64,000 nucleotides of DNA from Actinoplanes sp. NBRC 103695 (GTDB taxonomy: Bacteria; Actinomycetota; Actinomycetes; Mycobacteriales; Micromonosporaceae), in the NCBI RefSeq assembly GCF_030269485.1, contig NZ_BSTL01000019.1, positions 1-64,000 on the forward strand, given 5' to 3'. Made by a program: the position numbers and the translations under genes. The notes beneath the pieces are model-generated. The model did no database searches, was not told the origin of the DNA, and was given only the letters and a program-made list of their open reading frames with translations. Each line of letters opens with the position of its first letter. Position 1 is the first letter of the stretch. This document shows positions 1 to 7,762 of the stretch, piece after piece.

Positions 1-262
1 CAGCAACACGGAGGAACCCGGCCGAGCGCCGGGCCCTCACCATGCCTACAGAACAGCTAAAAGCACGCGAATCGCATTCATCGAATCATAGCTATGGGCC
101 GACGGCCAAGCGAAAGACTGAGGTTAGCAGCTCTTAGACCGCCGACGTTCCACCTTGTGAAGTGCGGCTAGAAGGGCATCACCTGGTGCAACATGCTGGG
201 TGCGTTAGTGCAACGGGGTTCGGCGGTGCCGATCGGCACCGTATTTTTCGGGGGTGGAAGAG

Positions 263-916
263 ATGATTCGTTCGCCGTGGCCGCTCTCTGATCTGCGGAT
301 CGCCGTCGGGCGGTGGGAATTGCGGCTGCCCGACGAGCGGGAGCTTGGGGAGTTCGCGCGGTCGGTGGCCGGCGAGTACAACGCGTCCGTGCCGGCCCAG
401 TCGAAGGCCGACGACAGCCCGGACGAGCGGGCCCGCCGGGTGATGCAGGACCACTGGCGGACCCGGTCGGAGTGGAGCCCGGAGTTCTGGAAGCTGGACC
501 TGTTCGCCTTCGAAGACGGCCGGGTCCTCGGGCAGCAACGGCTGATCGGCGAGCATTTCGCGGTGCTGGGCGAGGTGACCACCGGATCGGTGCTGCGGCC
601 GGACCGGCGGGGCGCCGGGATCGGGACCGCAATGCGAGCGGCCATCCTGCACCTGGCCTTCGAGGAACTCGGCGCACTGTGGGCGAACACCGGCGCCGAG
701 CCGGGCAACGCCGCCTCGCTCGGGGTAACCGCCAAGTTCGGCTACGAGCCGAACGGCCACCGCCGGATGAACATGCACGGCACGGTTCTCGATACCGCCA
801 TTTTCCGGCTGTCCGCCCAGCGCTGGCGTGACTGGGCCGCTGCCTTCGACGTCGAGGTCACCGGCCTGGACGGCCTGCATGCACTGTTCGGCGCGAAGGC
901 CCTGCGCCCGGCCTGA
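263..916 (+). CDS. GNAT-family N-acetyltransferase
   Basis: Predicted acetyl-CoA-dependent N-acetyltransferase of 217 residues; the acceptor cannot be read from sequence. The acetyl-CoA pyrophosphate-binding signature (motif A, 'RPDRRGAGIGTAMRAA') lies at about residues 112-127 and is followed by a second core segment ending in 'AKFGYEPN', the usual GNAT 'GF/GY' strand. The ATG at 263 is preceded by a purine-rich GGGGGTGGAAG; a GTG at 254 in the same frame would add three residues but would sit inside that ribosome-binding region. Single gene: the flanks hold no partner, and the DNA 3' of it becomes visibly AT-richer and degraded. Family is confident, substrate unknown. Confidence 0.85.
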   Translation: MIRSPWPLSDLRIAVGRWELRLPDERELGEFARSVAGEYNASVPAQSKADDSPDERARRVMQDHWRTRSEWSPEFWKLDLFAFEDGRVLGQQRLIGEHFAVLGEVTTGSVLRPDRRGAGIGTAMRAAILHLAFEELGALWANTGAEPGNAASLGVTAKFGYEPNGHRRMNMHGTVLDTAIFRLSAQRWRDWAAAFDVEVTGLDGLHALFGAKALRPA

Positions 917-1003
917 CACCAACACGCCGTGCGCAGGGAACCCCGGCGTCAGCTCACCTGGTCGGCAGTCCACGAGCGTGAACTCGTGAGAGTCAGTGAT
1001 GAC

Positions 1004-1665
1004 ATGCAGAGTAAAGTTCAAATCTCCTATATGAATGCACCTGTATCGAATCTCATGAGCTTGGTATTAACGATTAACAATGCCGGGAACCGCGTTATGA
1101 AAGACTCAAGAATACGCGTTTCATTCTCCCCTTCGACAGCCAGGGTGCTAGAGGCGTTTGCCGATCCCGCGCCGGAACCCGAACTTGCCGCCAGCTCCCT
1201 GAGCGAGGGGAAACACAACATGAGTCAAGGTTCGTCATCGGCCATCTGGAGCGGGCTGAGAGTGTGTCATTCCGCTTTCTGGTCGCTGACGCATCGCCCC
1301 AATCCACACCATTCTCGGTTCACTGTCGCAACGGCGATGAAGACGTCGAGTTTATACCGCGAGACACGGCCCGGGTCCGCTCAGACGTGGAGCATATTCA
1401 ACCATTCCTGCGAGCCTTCGTGCTGCTCGCAGCTTCATTCTTGATCCCAGCTACCACGCTTCCCACCGTTGTCGCGCGGCTATTCCTAGGTGCAACTTCG
1501 GCCGGCGTCCTACTGTGGAACGCGGCACCAGTGGCGAGGTTGGTAGCCCGCTTAATATCCGGTTTGAGCAACCCGAAGTTTGCGAACGTAATCTTTGACG
1601 GGCAAACTGATATCTCGGGCGACGTAGTGGGTCGGAGTAAGTACATCACTCCACCCCGCAGTTGA
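1004..1665 (+). pseudogene. Frameshifted membrane-anchored protein remnant
   Basis: Two overlapping reading frames appear to be halves of one gene. The first frame (from about 1004) reads as a beta-rich domain with 'VSFSPSTARVLEAFADPAPE'; the second, open from about 1201 to 1665, continues with 'ESRFVIGHLERAESVSFRF', then an acidic stretch and one hydrophobic segment ('FLRAFVLLAASFLIP') typical of a membrane anchor. The two join if one base is restored in the GGGG run at 1207-1210. The product is not a family I can name. The 5' part has no convincing start codon or ribosome-binding site, so the gene is probably also 5'-truncated. Base composition is AT-richer than the neighbours. Alternatives are a sequencing indel or programmed frameshifting; no canonical slippery heptamer is in the required frame. 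Confidence 0.55.
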
Positions 1666-2204
1666 TGGCGTTCGGGCGACCGGCGTCTCGGAAGACTATC
1701 GAGCAACTGACCTACCGATCGAAAGACCGCCCAACACGGTCTCCAGCGAAGCGCACCGCGAACAAAACTAACGAGATTCTTTAGATGCCCAACTACGTCA
1801 ATCCGGGTAAGAATTACCTAGTCTGCGATGATTGCGTCCAATATACCTTGAATAAGATCGACCTTCGATTAACGCGTGAATAGTGGTTCAACGCCTATCA
1901 ATATCATTGGCGCCCGCCCGAAGGCAACGCACTCTCATGCCGCCGAGCGTGCGCCACAGCGGGGGGTAAAGCAACCTTACGTCGGCGGAACAGATCGGCC
2001 GGGTCCGGATGATGTCTGGACGATCTTCGGGATCGGAACCACGAAGATCCATCCAGGTGATGACGACTGCGCCGGCCGTGAAGGAACGCTGGAGGCGCGA
2101 GATATCAGCCGCTGTGAGATCGTCGCGCCGTTTCGAGTGGAGGTGGCCGAGTAACCGTCCAGCGGTAGGGGTAACGATGGGCTCGTGCCCTTGAGCCGAT
2201 TCCG

Positions 2205-2580
2205 CTGAGAGCGTCGATCGCCGTCTCCGACATCGCGACGGCGGTCGAGTTCTACGAAGGCGATGGGGGCCGGCTCCAAACGTTACGGGCTGGCCCGACT
2301 GCCAGTATCGTCGACGGCGGCCGTGTCTACGGCTCGGCCGGTCAGGCGGCGCTGAATGTCTACCAGTCGCCGACGGCGGGACAGTCGCGGGCGACCGGGC
2401 CACGTGGTACGTCGACGACCTGGATCAAGCCGTCGACGAGCTCGCAGCAGCAGGCGTCGAGATCGTCCGCTACGACGGGCTCGAGTATGACGCGAGGGGC
2501 ATCACCCCGCGCGCCGGCGGCGGCATCGCGTGGTTTCAGGACCCGGAGCGCCGGGCCCCGGCCCCGTGCGCCTACCCGCG
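2205..2580 (+). pseudogene. Glyoxalase/VOC-fold protein remnant
   Basis: Degenerate copy of a vicinal-oxygen-chelate protein. In one frame 2205-2392 gives 'ASIAVSDIATAVEFYEG' and 'GGRVYGSAGQAALNVYQSP', the first beta-alpha-beta unit of VOC proteins. The second half is one frame over: from about 2393 it reads 'ATWYVDDLDQAVDELAAAG' and 'ARGITPRAGGGIAWFQDP', the second unit. The frame change falls in GACCGGGCCA near 2393-2400. The first half has an in-frame-neighbour stop and no start, and the protein runs into unrelated sequence after 'FQDPE', so start, middle and end are all damaged. Relationship to the VOC family is clear from the motifs; function is lost. Confidence 0.65.
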
Positions 2581-2596
2581 TGTCCGGTCGGCTCGT

Positions 2597-3058
2597 CTAG
2601 TCGCTGGGCTCGAATTTGAGCAACGCCCCGCGGCGGTCGTTACGTACGATGGTGATCGTGATGCCGTCGGCCAGGCTGACATTCCCGGTGCCGCCAACCC
2701 AGCCGCTGGTGTCGTCCCCGTCGACTCGATCCACGTAGAATTCGAGCCGGTAGGGCGACGTTCGCAGGAGAATCTCGACAATCCCGAACTTCTTCGCCAT
2801 CGGCACTCGGTGGGTGCCCTTGACGAGCACCTCGCAGGAGGCATCGGCGCAGGCCTTGAGGTTGCTCCCGTCTTTGGGTACCGCCGGCACTGAGACCGAC
2901 GGCGAAGGCGACGGTGTCCGCGACGGCGAAGGTGTCGGCGACGCGGACGCTGAAGCTGCCGCCGCGGGCAACGGTGACGAGGAGGAACTCGGAGGAGCAG
3001 CGCTGTCGCATCCCGCGAGCAGGGCGCAAAAACCGGCGATCACCGTAAACGTACGCAT
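2597..3058 (-). CDS. Hypothetical secreted lipoprotein
   Basis: A 153-residue protein beginning with a short lipoprotein signal peptide: positive start, hydrophobic stretch and the lipobox 'LLAGC' with the lipidated Cys at position 17. It is followed by a low-complexity Ser/Pro/Ala linker (about residues 18-60) that would span the cell-wall region. The C-terminal ~90 residues form a small domain with two cysteines ('ACADASCEVLV') that could form a disulfide; the pattern 'ACADASCEVLVKGTHRVP' recurs in actinobacterial secreted proteins of unknown role. No partner genes. The gene faces away from its upstream neighbour and follows the VOC remnant convergently. Function unknown. Confidence 0.75.
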   Translation of the reverse strand: MRTFTVIAGFCALLAGCDSAAPPSSSSSPLPAAAASASASPTPSPSRTPSPSPSVSVPAVPKDGSNLKACADASCEVLVKGTHRVPMAKKFGIVEILLRTSPYRLEFYVDRVDGDDTSGWVGGTGNVSLADGITITIVRNDRRGALLKFEPSD

Positions 3059-3385
3059 GAATCCTTTGTAGAATCTTCAGGCCTGTATCGATGACCGCTG
3101 ACCGGAACCGGTCACACCTGTCCACGGCGACGCCCACGTGACTTGCGAGGCCTCCAACGACCGGTTCGGCTCGCTGACTACGGGCGGGCCGGCGCCGCCA
3201 AGTGCTTGACCGTACCGCCGCCGCCGACTGCCCTCTCCTGCCGATGAGCGGATGGCCGATCTCGGGCAGGTTCCGGTGGCTCTCATCAGTGTTCAGGAGC
3301 GGTGTCAGCCCGTGATGGTTGTCCAGTGCCCGGCCCTCGGCCCGGTTGATCACCACCAGCCGCCGCTCAGGACGTCGGTGCGAGG
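3059..3385. other. Intergenic region, no gene recognised
   Basis: The 327 bases between the divergent lipoprotein and PPOX genes contain no convincing coding sequence. A minus-strand open frame runs through it but has irregular codon use and no family resemblance. It must hold both divergent promoters; I see no clear -35/-10 pair or operator. Confidence 0.5.
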
Positions 3386-3790
3386 ATGTACACCATGTCC
3401 AGCCGACTTGATCAGAGTGTTCTCGAACGACTGGACCGGGAACCGCTTGCATGGTTGTGCACGCTGAGGCGGGACGGAAGCCCTCACCAGACCCCGGTGT
3501 GGTTCGTGTTCCACGATTCGACCTTGTGGATCTGCAGCGCCGAGAAGAACCGGAAAATACGTAACGTGCTTCTTGACCCGCGGGTGTCCGTAGCGCTGGA
3601 GGGTGGAAGCGCGCCCGTTGTGGCGGAAGGCCGGGTAACGCTTCGCCCGTGTGATTTCTCGCCGGACGTCATCGAACGATTCAGGATCAAGTACGACTGG
3701 GACATCACTCTTTCGAACGAACACGAGGGTCCGCGGGTGCTGCTGGAGATTCCCGTCACGCGCTGGCTGCTCGCCGGCGTCGCACAGTAA
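3386..3790 (+). CDS. PPOX-class (pyridoxamine 5'-phosphate oxidase-like) protein
   Basis: A 134-residue split-barrel flavin/F420-binding protein. It shows the family's early strand pair 'AWLCTLRRDGSPHQTPVWF' (residues 22-40), a cofactor-phosphate-binding 'NRKIRNVLLDPRVSVAL' and a C-terminal 'R..L.IPVTRW' strand. Length is normal for the short PPOX class F420-dependent enzymes of actinomycetes. The cofactor (FMN or F420) and the substrate cannot be decided from sequence. ATG codons at 3386 and 3395 are both possible. It is monocistronic, with a 327-bp gap upstream. Confidence 0.8.
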   Translation: MYTMSSRLDQSVLERLDREPLAWLCTLRRDGSPHQTPVWFVFHDSTLWICSAEKNRKIRNVLLDPRVSVALEGGSAPVVAEGRVTLRPCDFSPDVIERFRIKYDWDITLSNEHEGPRVLLEIPVTRWLLAGVAQ

Positions 3791-3926
3791 CCTCCACGGG
3801 TCGCCGCGGGCTTGCACCACCAGAACGGACCAGCAAGGTCACGCGCACGGATCTGCCGCAGACAACGAGCGGCCTCTCGGTCAAAGCGGAGTGCTCGGCC
3901 CGCCTGATCTCGTCATACTGCTCCCT

Positions 3927-4058
3927 GGACCGGTGGCAGAGCCGGGTTATCGCAACGCTCAGAGCCGAATGACCGGCACGCGCGGCCGGCTCGACAGCGT
4001 GTGGGGGCCACTGGCGTGCCATGCCCCCACCGGGGTTCAAATCCCCTCCGGTCCGCCA
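3927..4058 (+). tRNA. Serine-type tRNA-like sequence with an insertion (aberrant or pseudo-tRNA)
   Basis: A 132-nt sequence with a perfect 7-bp acceptor stem (GGACCGG at 3927-3933 with CCGGTCC at 4048-4054), discriminator G, encoded CCA (4056-4058) and a canonical T loop TTCAAAT (4036-4042) on a GGGG/CCCC stem. A 7-bp stem GTGGGGG/CCCCCAC (4001-4007 with 4024-4030) forms a long variable arm of the class II (Ser/Leu) type. The 5-bp anticodon stem is ACGCT (3955-3959) with AGCGT (3996-4000), but it encloses 36 nt instead of 7; an inner GAGCCG/CGGCTC hairpin (3962-3967 with 3987-3992) fills most of that. A CGA triplet preceded by T (3991-3994) fits a Ser anticodon. An 8-bp direct repeat CAGAGCCG at 3937 and 3960 suggests a duplication. 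Normal class II tRNAs are near 90 nt, so it may be a pseudogene. Confidence 0.5.
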
Positions 4059-4164
4059 ACGCACCGATCTGCCGCTGTCAGTGCGTGTTAGCTCAGTTAC
4101 CTGTCGCTGTCGGGCCCAGAGGTGGGAACTCCATCAGGTCCAGGGCGGCAACCTGGCAAATCCT

Positions 4165-4938
4165 GTGACGGTGGGGCTCGTGGCCGCGATGATGGCCGGC
4201 ATGGACGAGGTCGAGGTCGTTGTCGCCCATTCCGCGCGTGCAACCCTGAGGGTCGGCGACGTATTTCTCAAGGTCGACGCTTATCAGGAACGTCTGGACC
4301 TCGAGGTCGAAGCGATGGCCCGGGCGCCGATCCCGACTCCGCAGGTGCTCTGGCGCGAGCATCCGGTGCTCGCTCTCGGCGCCCTGCCCGGCGCGGCTCT
4401 CGGCCGGCTCGGCGAGCCCTCGACAGCGTCTCCGGCGGCATGGGCCGCAGCGGGTGCCGCCGCCCGGGTGCTGCACGCCGCGCCGCTGCCGCCTTGGCCC
4501 GGCCGCAGCCTGGAGATGCTCACGGTGGAACTCGACGGCGAATGTGAGTGGCTCGTCGCCAACGGCGTGCTCCCTGCCGACTTGGTGACCCGCAACCGCG
4601 AGGTCGCTCAGGCCGCGCTGCGGCCGTGGAAGCCGGTGTTCATCCATGGCGATCTGCAGATCAGCCACGTGTTCGTCAACGGTGACGACGTCACCGGCGT
4701 GCTCGACTGGTCCGAGGCGTCGTCGGGCGACGCCCATTTCGACCTGGCCAGCTTGACCTTCGGGCATGAGGAGCACCTTGGTGAGGTCATCGCCGGTTAC
4801 GGGGCCGGCGTCGATCTCGACGTGATCCGTGGCTGGTGGTCGGTGCGGGGCCTGCTGTTCAGCCGTTGGCTGATCGAGCACGGCTTCGACCCCGCCGCGC
4901 CCGGCCGCGAGTTCGACGTGCTGAAAGCCCGGATGTAA
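4165..4938 (+). CDS. Aminoglycoside phosphotransferase (APH)-fold kinase
   Basis: Predicted small-molecule or aminoglycoside kinase of 257 residues. The catalytic-loop motif 'HGDLQISHVF' (H at about residue 161) and the metal-binding 'GVLDWSEAS' (about 178-186) are the Brenner and DFG-like motifs of the APH family. The loop Asn is replaced by His (HGDLxxxH), a variant common in actinomycete homologues. The open frame extends upstream through the tRNA-like element, so the GTG at 4165 is chosen; ATGs at 4189 and 4201 are alternatives. Substrate unknown: resistance, macrolide, homoserine or choline kinase-like roles are all possible. Monocistronic. Confidence 0.75.
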   Translation: MTVGLVAAMMAGMDEVEVVVAHSARATLRVGDVFLKVDAYQERLDLEVEAMARAPIPTPQVLWREHPVLALGALPGAALGRLGEPSTASPAAWAAAGAAARVLHAAPLPPWPGRSLEMLTVELDGECEWLVANGVLPADLVTRNREVAQAALRPWKPVFIHGDLQISHVFVNGDDVTGVLDWSEASSGDAHFDLASLTFGHEEHLGEVIAGYGAGVDLDVIRGWWSVRGLLFSRWLIEHGFDPAAPGREFDVLKARM

Positions 4939-5159
4939 GGCACGTCAAGCAGTGCGGACCGGCCGCCGGTAGCGACCACCCACAGTAGGAACGGCCAGGC
5001 CGGAGGCAGATGCGAGTTGTGGCCGCCCGAGCATCCTGTCCTGCCGAGAACAGTGCAGTCGATCAAGTCGCGGAACTGCGCAGCTTATGGCTTCTCCGCT
5101 GGATTCGGCGGAGACGACAAGTCGCTTGATTGTGCCTGTTCACGGAGCTGGCGTAATGG

Positions 5160-5663
5160 TCAATTTCGGTTCCAGACACGGCCGGTTGCCCAGGCGTACT
5201 CCCACGCCTGGATGTCCGGCGGTTCGATGCCGAGGCCGGTGAGGATCGCGCAGACCTGCTCGCGGTGGTGGTTGGCGTGGTTGATCGCCTGGGCGAGGAA
5301 GATGCCGACCCGGGTCTCCCGGATGCCGTTGTCGACCACGATCACACGTTCGACGTCGATCGGCTTCGCAAGCAGTTGCTCCCAAAGCGCTCCAGCCTCA
5401 GCGTTCCAGCGTTCCAGCGCGTGGAGATCGGGAGACTCCTGGCTGTCCACGAAGTCAAGCGGGCTGTCGACTATCCGCCGCAGGTAGCTTCCGTCGCAAC
5501 GGACTATGTGGGCCAGAGTGGCCAAGATGTTGCCGTAAGCGCCGACGCTGGTGGCCTCGAGCTGTTCGGCGGTGAGGTTCTGACCGCGGCAGAAGCCGAT
5601 CAGGCTTTTGGTCGCCCAGACGTTGTGACGGATCGGATCGCGCAGGACGGCGTTCAGCGCCAT
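5160..5663 (-). CDS. DinB-family protein
   Basis: A 167-residue four-helix-bundle DinB/YfiT-type protein. The three metal-ligand histidines are visible: one in 'ILATLAHIVRCDGSY' (about residue 52) and a pair in 'AQAINHANHHREQV' (about residues 127-131). In actinomycetes such proteins are often thiol (mycothiol or bacillithiol)-dependent S-transferases or metal-dependent hydrolases; which one applies here is unknown. It starts at the ATG at 5663 and is followed downstream by a convergent gap. Confidence 0.8.
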   Translation of the reverse strand: MALNAVLRDPIRHNVWATKSLIGFCRGQNLTAEQLEATSVGAYGNILATLAHIVRCDGSYLRRIVDSPLDFVDSQESPDLHALERWNAEAGALWEQLLAKPIDVERVIVVDNGIRETRVGIFLAQAINHANHHREQVCAILTGLGIEPPDIQAWEYAWATGRVWNRN

Positions 5664-5792
5664 GCGCTCAAACTAGGAACCATCTCGCCATCTCTGCAAT
5701 CAATTTCCATGTCCCGAGCCAGGCCGGACCGGCAGCCGAAGGCTCACGATCCGGGCCACACAGGTCTGTCGAAGTGCCGGGCAGCGATCGCG

Positions 5793-6170
5793 TCAATCAA
5801 CGAATGCGGTCATGCGGATCGACACGAGAACGCCGGGCAGTTCGACGCCGAGCTTGGCGACGTAACGCGTCGGCGGCGTGCTGGGGAACCAGGTCGCGTA
5901 CTCCTCGTTCATGCCGGCGAAGTCGGCCGGGTTGGTCAGGAGCACGCCGACCTCGACAATGTCCTCCCACGTCGCGCCCGCCGCCCGGAGAACGGCGTTG
6001 CAGTTGGCGAGCGCCTGTCGTGTCTGTTCCTGGATCGTCGGTCCGGCCAAGCCGCCCGTGCTCACGTCGACGCCGACCAGGCCCGAGACGTAGACCAGGC
6101 CGCCGACTTTCATCGCCTGGCTGTACAACGGTGAGCTGGGCGCATCGGGCGTGCTGATGATCTCTCGCAT
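5793..6170 (-). CDS. RidA-family (YjgF/YER057c/UK114) enamine/imine deaminase-like protein
   Basis: A 125-residue RidA-superfamily protein, normal family length. N-terminal 'SQAMKVGGLVYVSGLVGVD' is the characteristic strand and turn, 'QTRQALANCNAVLRAAGAT' the helix, and 'PPTRYVAKLGVELPG' with 'VSIRMTAF' the C-terminal subunit-interface strands. RidA members form trimers and hydrolyse reactive 2-aminoacrylate, but 'VSIRM' places the Arg slightly differently from the archetype, so this may be a Rid2-7-type paralogue with another substrate. Same strand as the genes either side but separated by more than 120 bp. Confidence 0.85.
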   Translation of the reverse strand: MREIISTPDAPSSPLYSQAMKVGGLVYVSGLVGVDVSTGGLAGPTIQEQTRQALANCNAVLRAAGATWEDIVEVGVLLTNPADFAGMNEEYATWFPSTPPTRYVAKLGVELPGVLVSIRMTAFVD

Positions 6171-6306
6171 TCCGCCAAGTTAGCCCCCGGCCACGCCGAC
6201 GGCGTTCGGCCAGACGGCTCGGATTTCGGTGGCGACCGGTGGGCGATGGTGCTCTGGGGCGGCACGGCCTCACGATCATCGCCGGTCTGCCGAGGGCCCG
6301 GCCCGA

Positions 6307-6879
6307 TCAGTGAGGTGTCCAGTCCGGGTCGCGGCCGATGAAGCCGAGCAGCCTGGTCTGGGCGTCGGCGTCCTCCTTGACGGGCACCCGGGCGCCGTAC
6401 TGCCCGGACGACCGCAGGACCTCGTCGATCGGCTCCATCCCGGCCAGCAGGGCGGCGCAGAAGCCGGGGTCGAGCCGGTCGTCCTGGCCGGTGGCGCGGG
6501 CGAGGTCCCAGGTGTGCATGAACACGTCGGTCGTGTAGAACTGGTCGATCGCGCGGTCCAGCGGCACGTCGCCGACGTGCCGGTTGGTCAGGACCAGGCC
6601 GGCGGTCGCCGGGTCGTCGAGCAGCGCCTGCACGGCGTCGACCTGGGTCTGCCACGCGCCGGCCGGGTCGTCGTCGACGCTCGGGCCGGCCGGCAGCCGG
6701 ATGCCGCTGCCGCCGGCGAGGAACGGGGGGAACCACTCGGTCAGGTGGCGGACCACGTCCCGGGCGGTCCACCCGGCGACCGGTGCGGGCACGTCCCACG
6801 ATCGGGTGCCCCGGACCCGGTCCGTGAAGGCCTGGCCGATCTCCTGGTGCCGCGCGGCGGGCCGGTCAGACAGTGCCAT
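6307..6879 (-). CDS. TIGR03086-type metal-binding protein (maleylpyruvate isomerase/DinB superfamily)
   Basis: A 190-residue protein of the mycothiol-dependent maleylpyruvate isomerase-like/DinB superfamily. The conserved opening 'WDVPAPVAGWTARDVVRHLTEW' places one histidine ligand near residue 45, and 'YTTDVFMHTWDLARATG' supplies the second. Third gene of an ArsR / SRPBCC / TIGR03086 operon: its start overlaps the SRPBCC gene's stop by 14 bp, which implies translational coupling. In actinomycetes the same three families are often found together; the shared substrate is unknown. Confidence 0.8.
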   Translation of the reverse strand: MALSDRPAARHQEIGQAFTDRVRGTRSWDVPAPVAGWTARDVVRHLTEWFPPFLAGGSGIRLPAGPSVDDDPAGAWQTQVDAVQALLDDPATAGLVLTNRHVGDVPLDRAIDQFYTTDVFMHTWDLARATGQDDRLDPGFCAALLAGMEPIDEVLRSSGQYGARVPVKEDADAQTRLLGFIGRDPDWTPH

Positions 6880-7348
6880 CGGTGAGCATCCTCTCCAGCT
6901 TCGCGTAGCCCTCGTTGACCCCGGCCTCCATGCCGCTCCTGAGCCACGAGTCCCGGCTCTCGAAGCTGTCCACGAGGGACTGCGTGCGCAGCCGGGTGCG
7001 GCCGTTGCCGAGGTCCTCGAACCACAGGGTCTCCAGCGCCACCCCGTCGGGGTCGCCCTCGAAGGTGAACGTCTGCACGATGCGGTCCGCCCGGATCTCG
7101 TGGAAGCAGCCGCGGAACGCGAACTCCTCCCCCTCGCGGGTGGACACGAACCGCCAGCTGCCGCCGGAGCGCGCGTCCCACTGCTCGATGCGCGTCGACA
7201 GGGAGCTCGGGCCGATCCACCGCGCGAACAGCTCGGGATCGGTGTGTGCCCGGAACAGCTGCTCGGGAGTGCCCGCGAACTCGCGGCTCATCCGGATGAT
7301 CGGCACCCGCGGGTCGGCCTCGATCGTGGTCTCGGTGATGGTGCTCAT
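6866..7348 (-). CDS. SRPBCC (Aha1/AHSA1-type) domain protein
   Basis: A 160-residue START/Bet v1-fold protein. Typical features are 'FAGTPEQLFRAHTDPELFARWIG' near the N terminus, the 'GGSWRFV' beta strand and the helix at the C-terminal end ('GMEAGVNEGYAKLERML'). The open frame extends upstream, but the ATG at 7348 overlaps the stop of the ArsR gene in an ATGA quartet (7345-7348), the same coupling used elsewhere in the window. Adjacent ArsR plus SRPBCC pairs are a recurrent arrangement, with the regulator controlling the hydrophobic-ligand-binding protein. Ligand unknown. Confidence 0.85.
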   Translation of the reverse strand: MSTITETTIEADPRVPIIRMSREFAGTPEQLFRAHTDPELFARWIGPSSLSTRIEQWDARSGGSWRFVSTREGEEFAFRGCFHEIRADRIVQTFTFEGDPDGVALETLWFEDLGNGRTRLRTQSLVDSFESRDSWLRSGMEAGVNEGYAKLERMLTDGTV

Positions 7349-7689
7349 GCCGCGCTCCCCTCCTGGGTCTCGTTCATCTGCGCCAGGACCGTGTCCAGCC
7401 GGCGGTATCGTTCCTCCGCCCGGCGCCGGTAGCGCTCGATCCACTTGTCCATCAGGTCGAAGACCTCCGCCTCCAGCCGCACCGGCCGGGGCTGGGGCCC
7501 CGGCGGCCGGCTCACCACCCCGGCGTCCTCGAGCACCTTCAGGTGCTTGTAGACCGCCTGGAGCGACATCCGGTAAGGCTCGGCGAGCTGGTTGGCGGTC
7601 GCGTCGCCGGTCGCCAGCCGGGTCACCATGTCGCGCCTGGTCGGATCGGCCAGGGCCGCGAAGACGCGGGACAACTCGTCCACCGACAC
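7345..7689 (-). CDS. ArsR-family transcriptional repressor
   Basis: A 114-residue winged-helix regulator: 'FAALADPTRRDMVTRL' is the N-terminal helix, 'TANQLAEPYRMSLQAVYKHL' the recognition helix, followed by the wing and a C-terminal dimerisation helix rich in Arg/Glu. It has no ArsR metal-binding CxC. The upstream AAAGGAGG (7690-7697) abuts the GTG at 7687-7689, so the second GTG (7681-7683), six bases further on, is the better-placed start, giving a protein two residues shorter. The Shine-Dalgarno sequence lies inside a perfect operator palindrome, which points to autorepression of this gene and its two downstream partners. Confidence 0.85.
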   Translation of the reverse strand: MSVDELSRVFAALADPTRRDMVTRLATGDATANQLAEPYRMSLQAVYKHLKVLEDAGVVSRPPGPQPRPVRLEAEVFDLMDKWIERYRRRAEERYRRLDTVLAQMNETQEGSAA

Positions 7690-7693
7690 CCTC

Positions 7694-7756
7694 CTTTCAA
7701 CTCACTGGTTGAAAGTAACGCCAGAGCTTCGCACGTGTCAACCGTTACGTTGAAAG
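7694..7756 (-). promoter_or_regulatory. Two operator palindromes of the ArsR operon
   Basis: Site 1 is a perfect dyad, CTTTCAAC-N6-GTTGAAAG (7694-7715). Site 2, at 7738-7756, is TCAAC-N6-GTTGAAAG and shares the complete right arm and five bases of the left. Equivalent positions are 41 bp apart, about four helical turns, so bound dimers would face the same side of the DNA. Site 1 overlaps the ribosome-binding site of the ArsR gene. Confidence 0.7.
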
Positions 7757-7762
7757 AGCTGT

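Noticed and set aside
41-136. 31-codon ORF near the window start
   Set aside because: No ribosome-binding site, no similarity and unusual composition.
1205-1214. Programmed -1 slippery site
   Set aside because: GGGGAAAC does contain a G-GGA-AAC heptamer, but not in the frame needed to join the two halves.
929-1444. 171-residue frame as an independent gene
   Set aside because: Its last third is low-quality and out of frame with the better continuation at 1201-1665; it is better explained as part of a frameshifted gene.
1876-2154. 92-residue frame
   Set aside because: No start signal, no family resemblance, and it runs into the VOC remnant.
2640-3452. 270-residue minus-strand frame over the lipoprotein and the gap
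   Set aside because: The lipoprotein in the other frame has a signal peptide and lipobox; this frame is a GC shadow.
3927-4058. Selenocysteine tRNA
   Set aside because: Acceptor stem is 7 bp, not 8, and there is no TCA anticodon in a matching loop.
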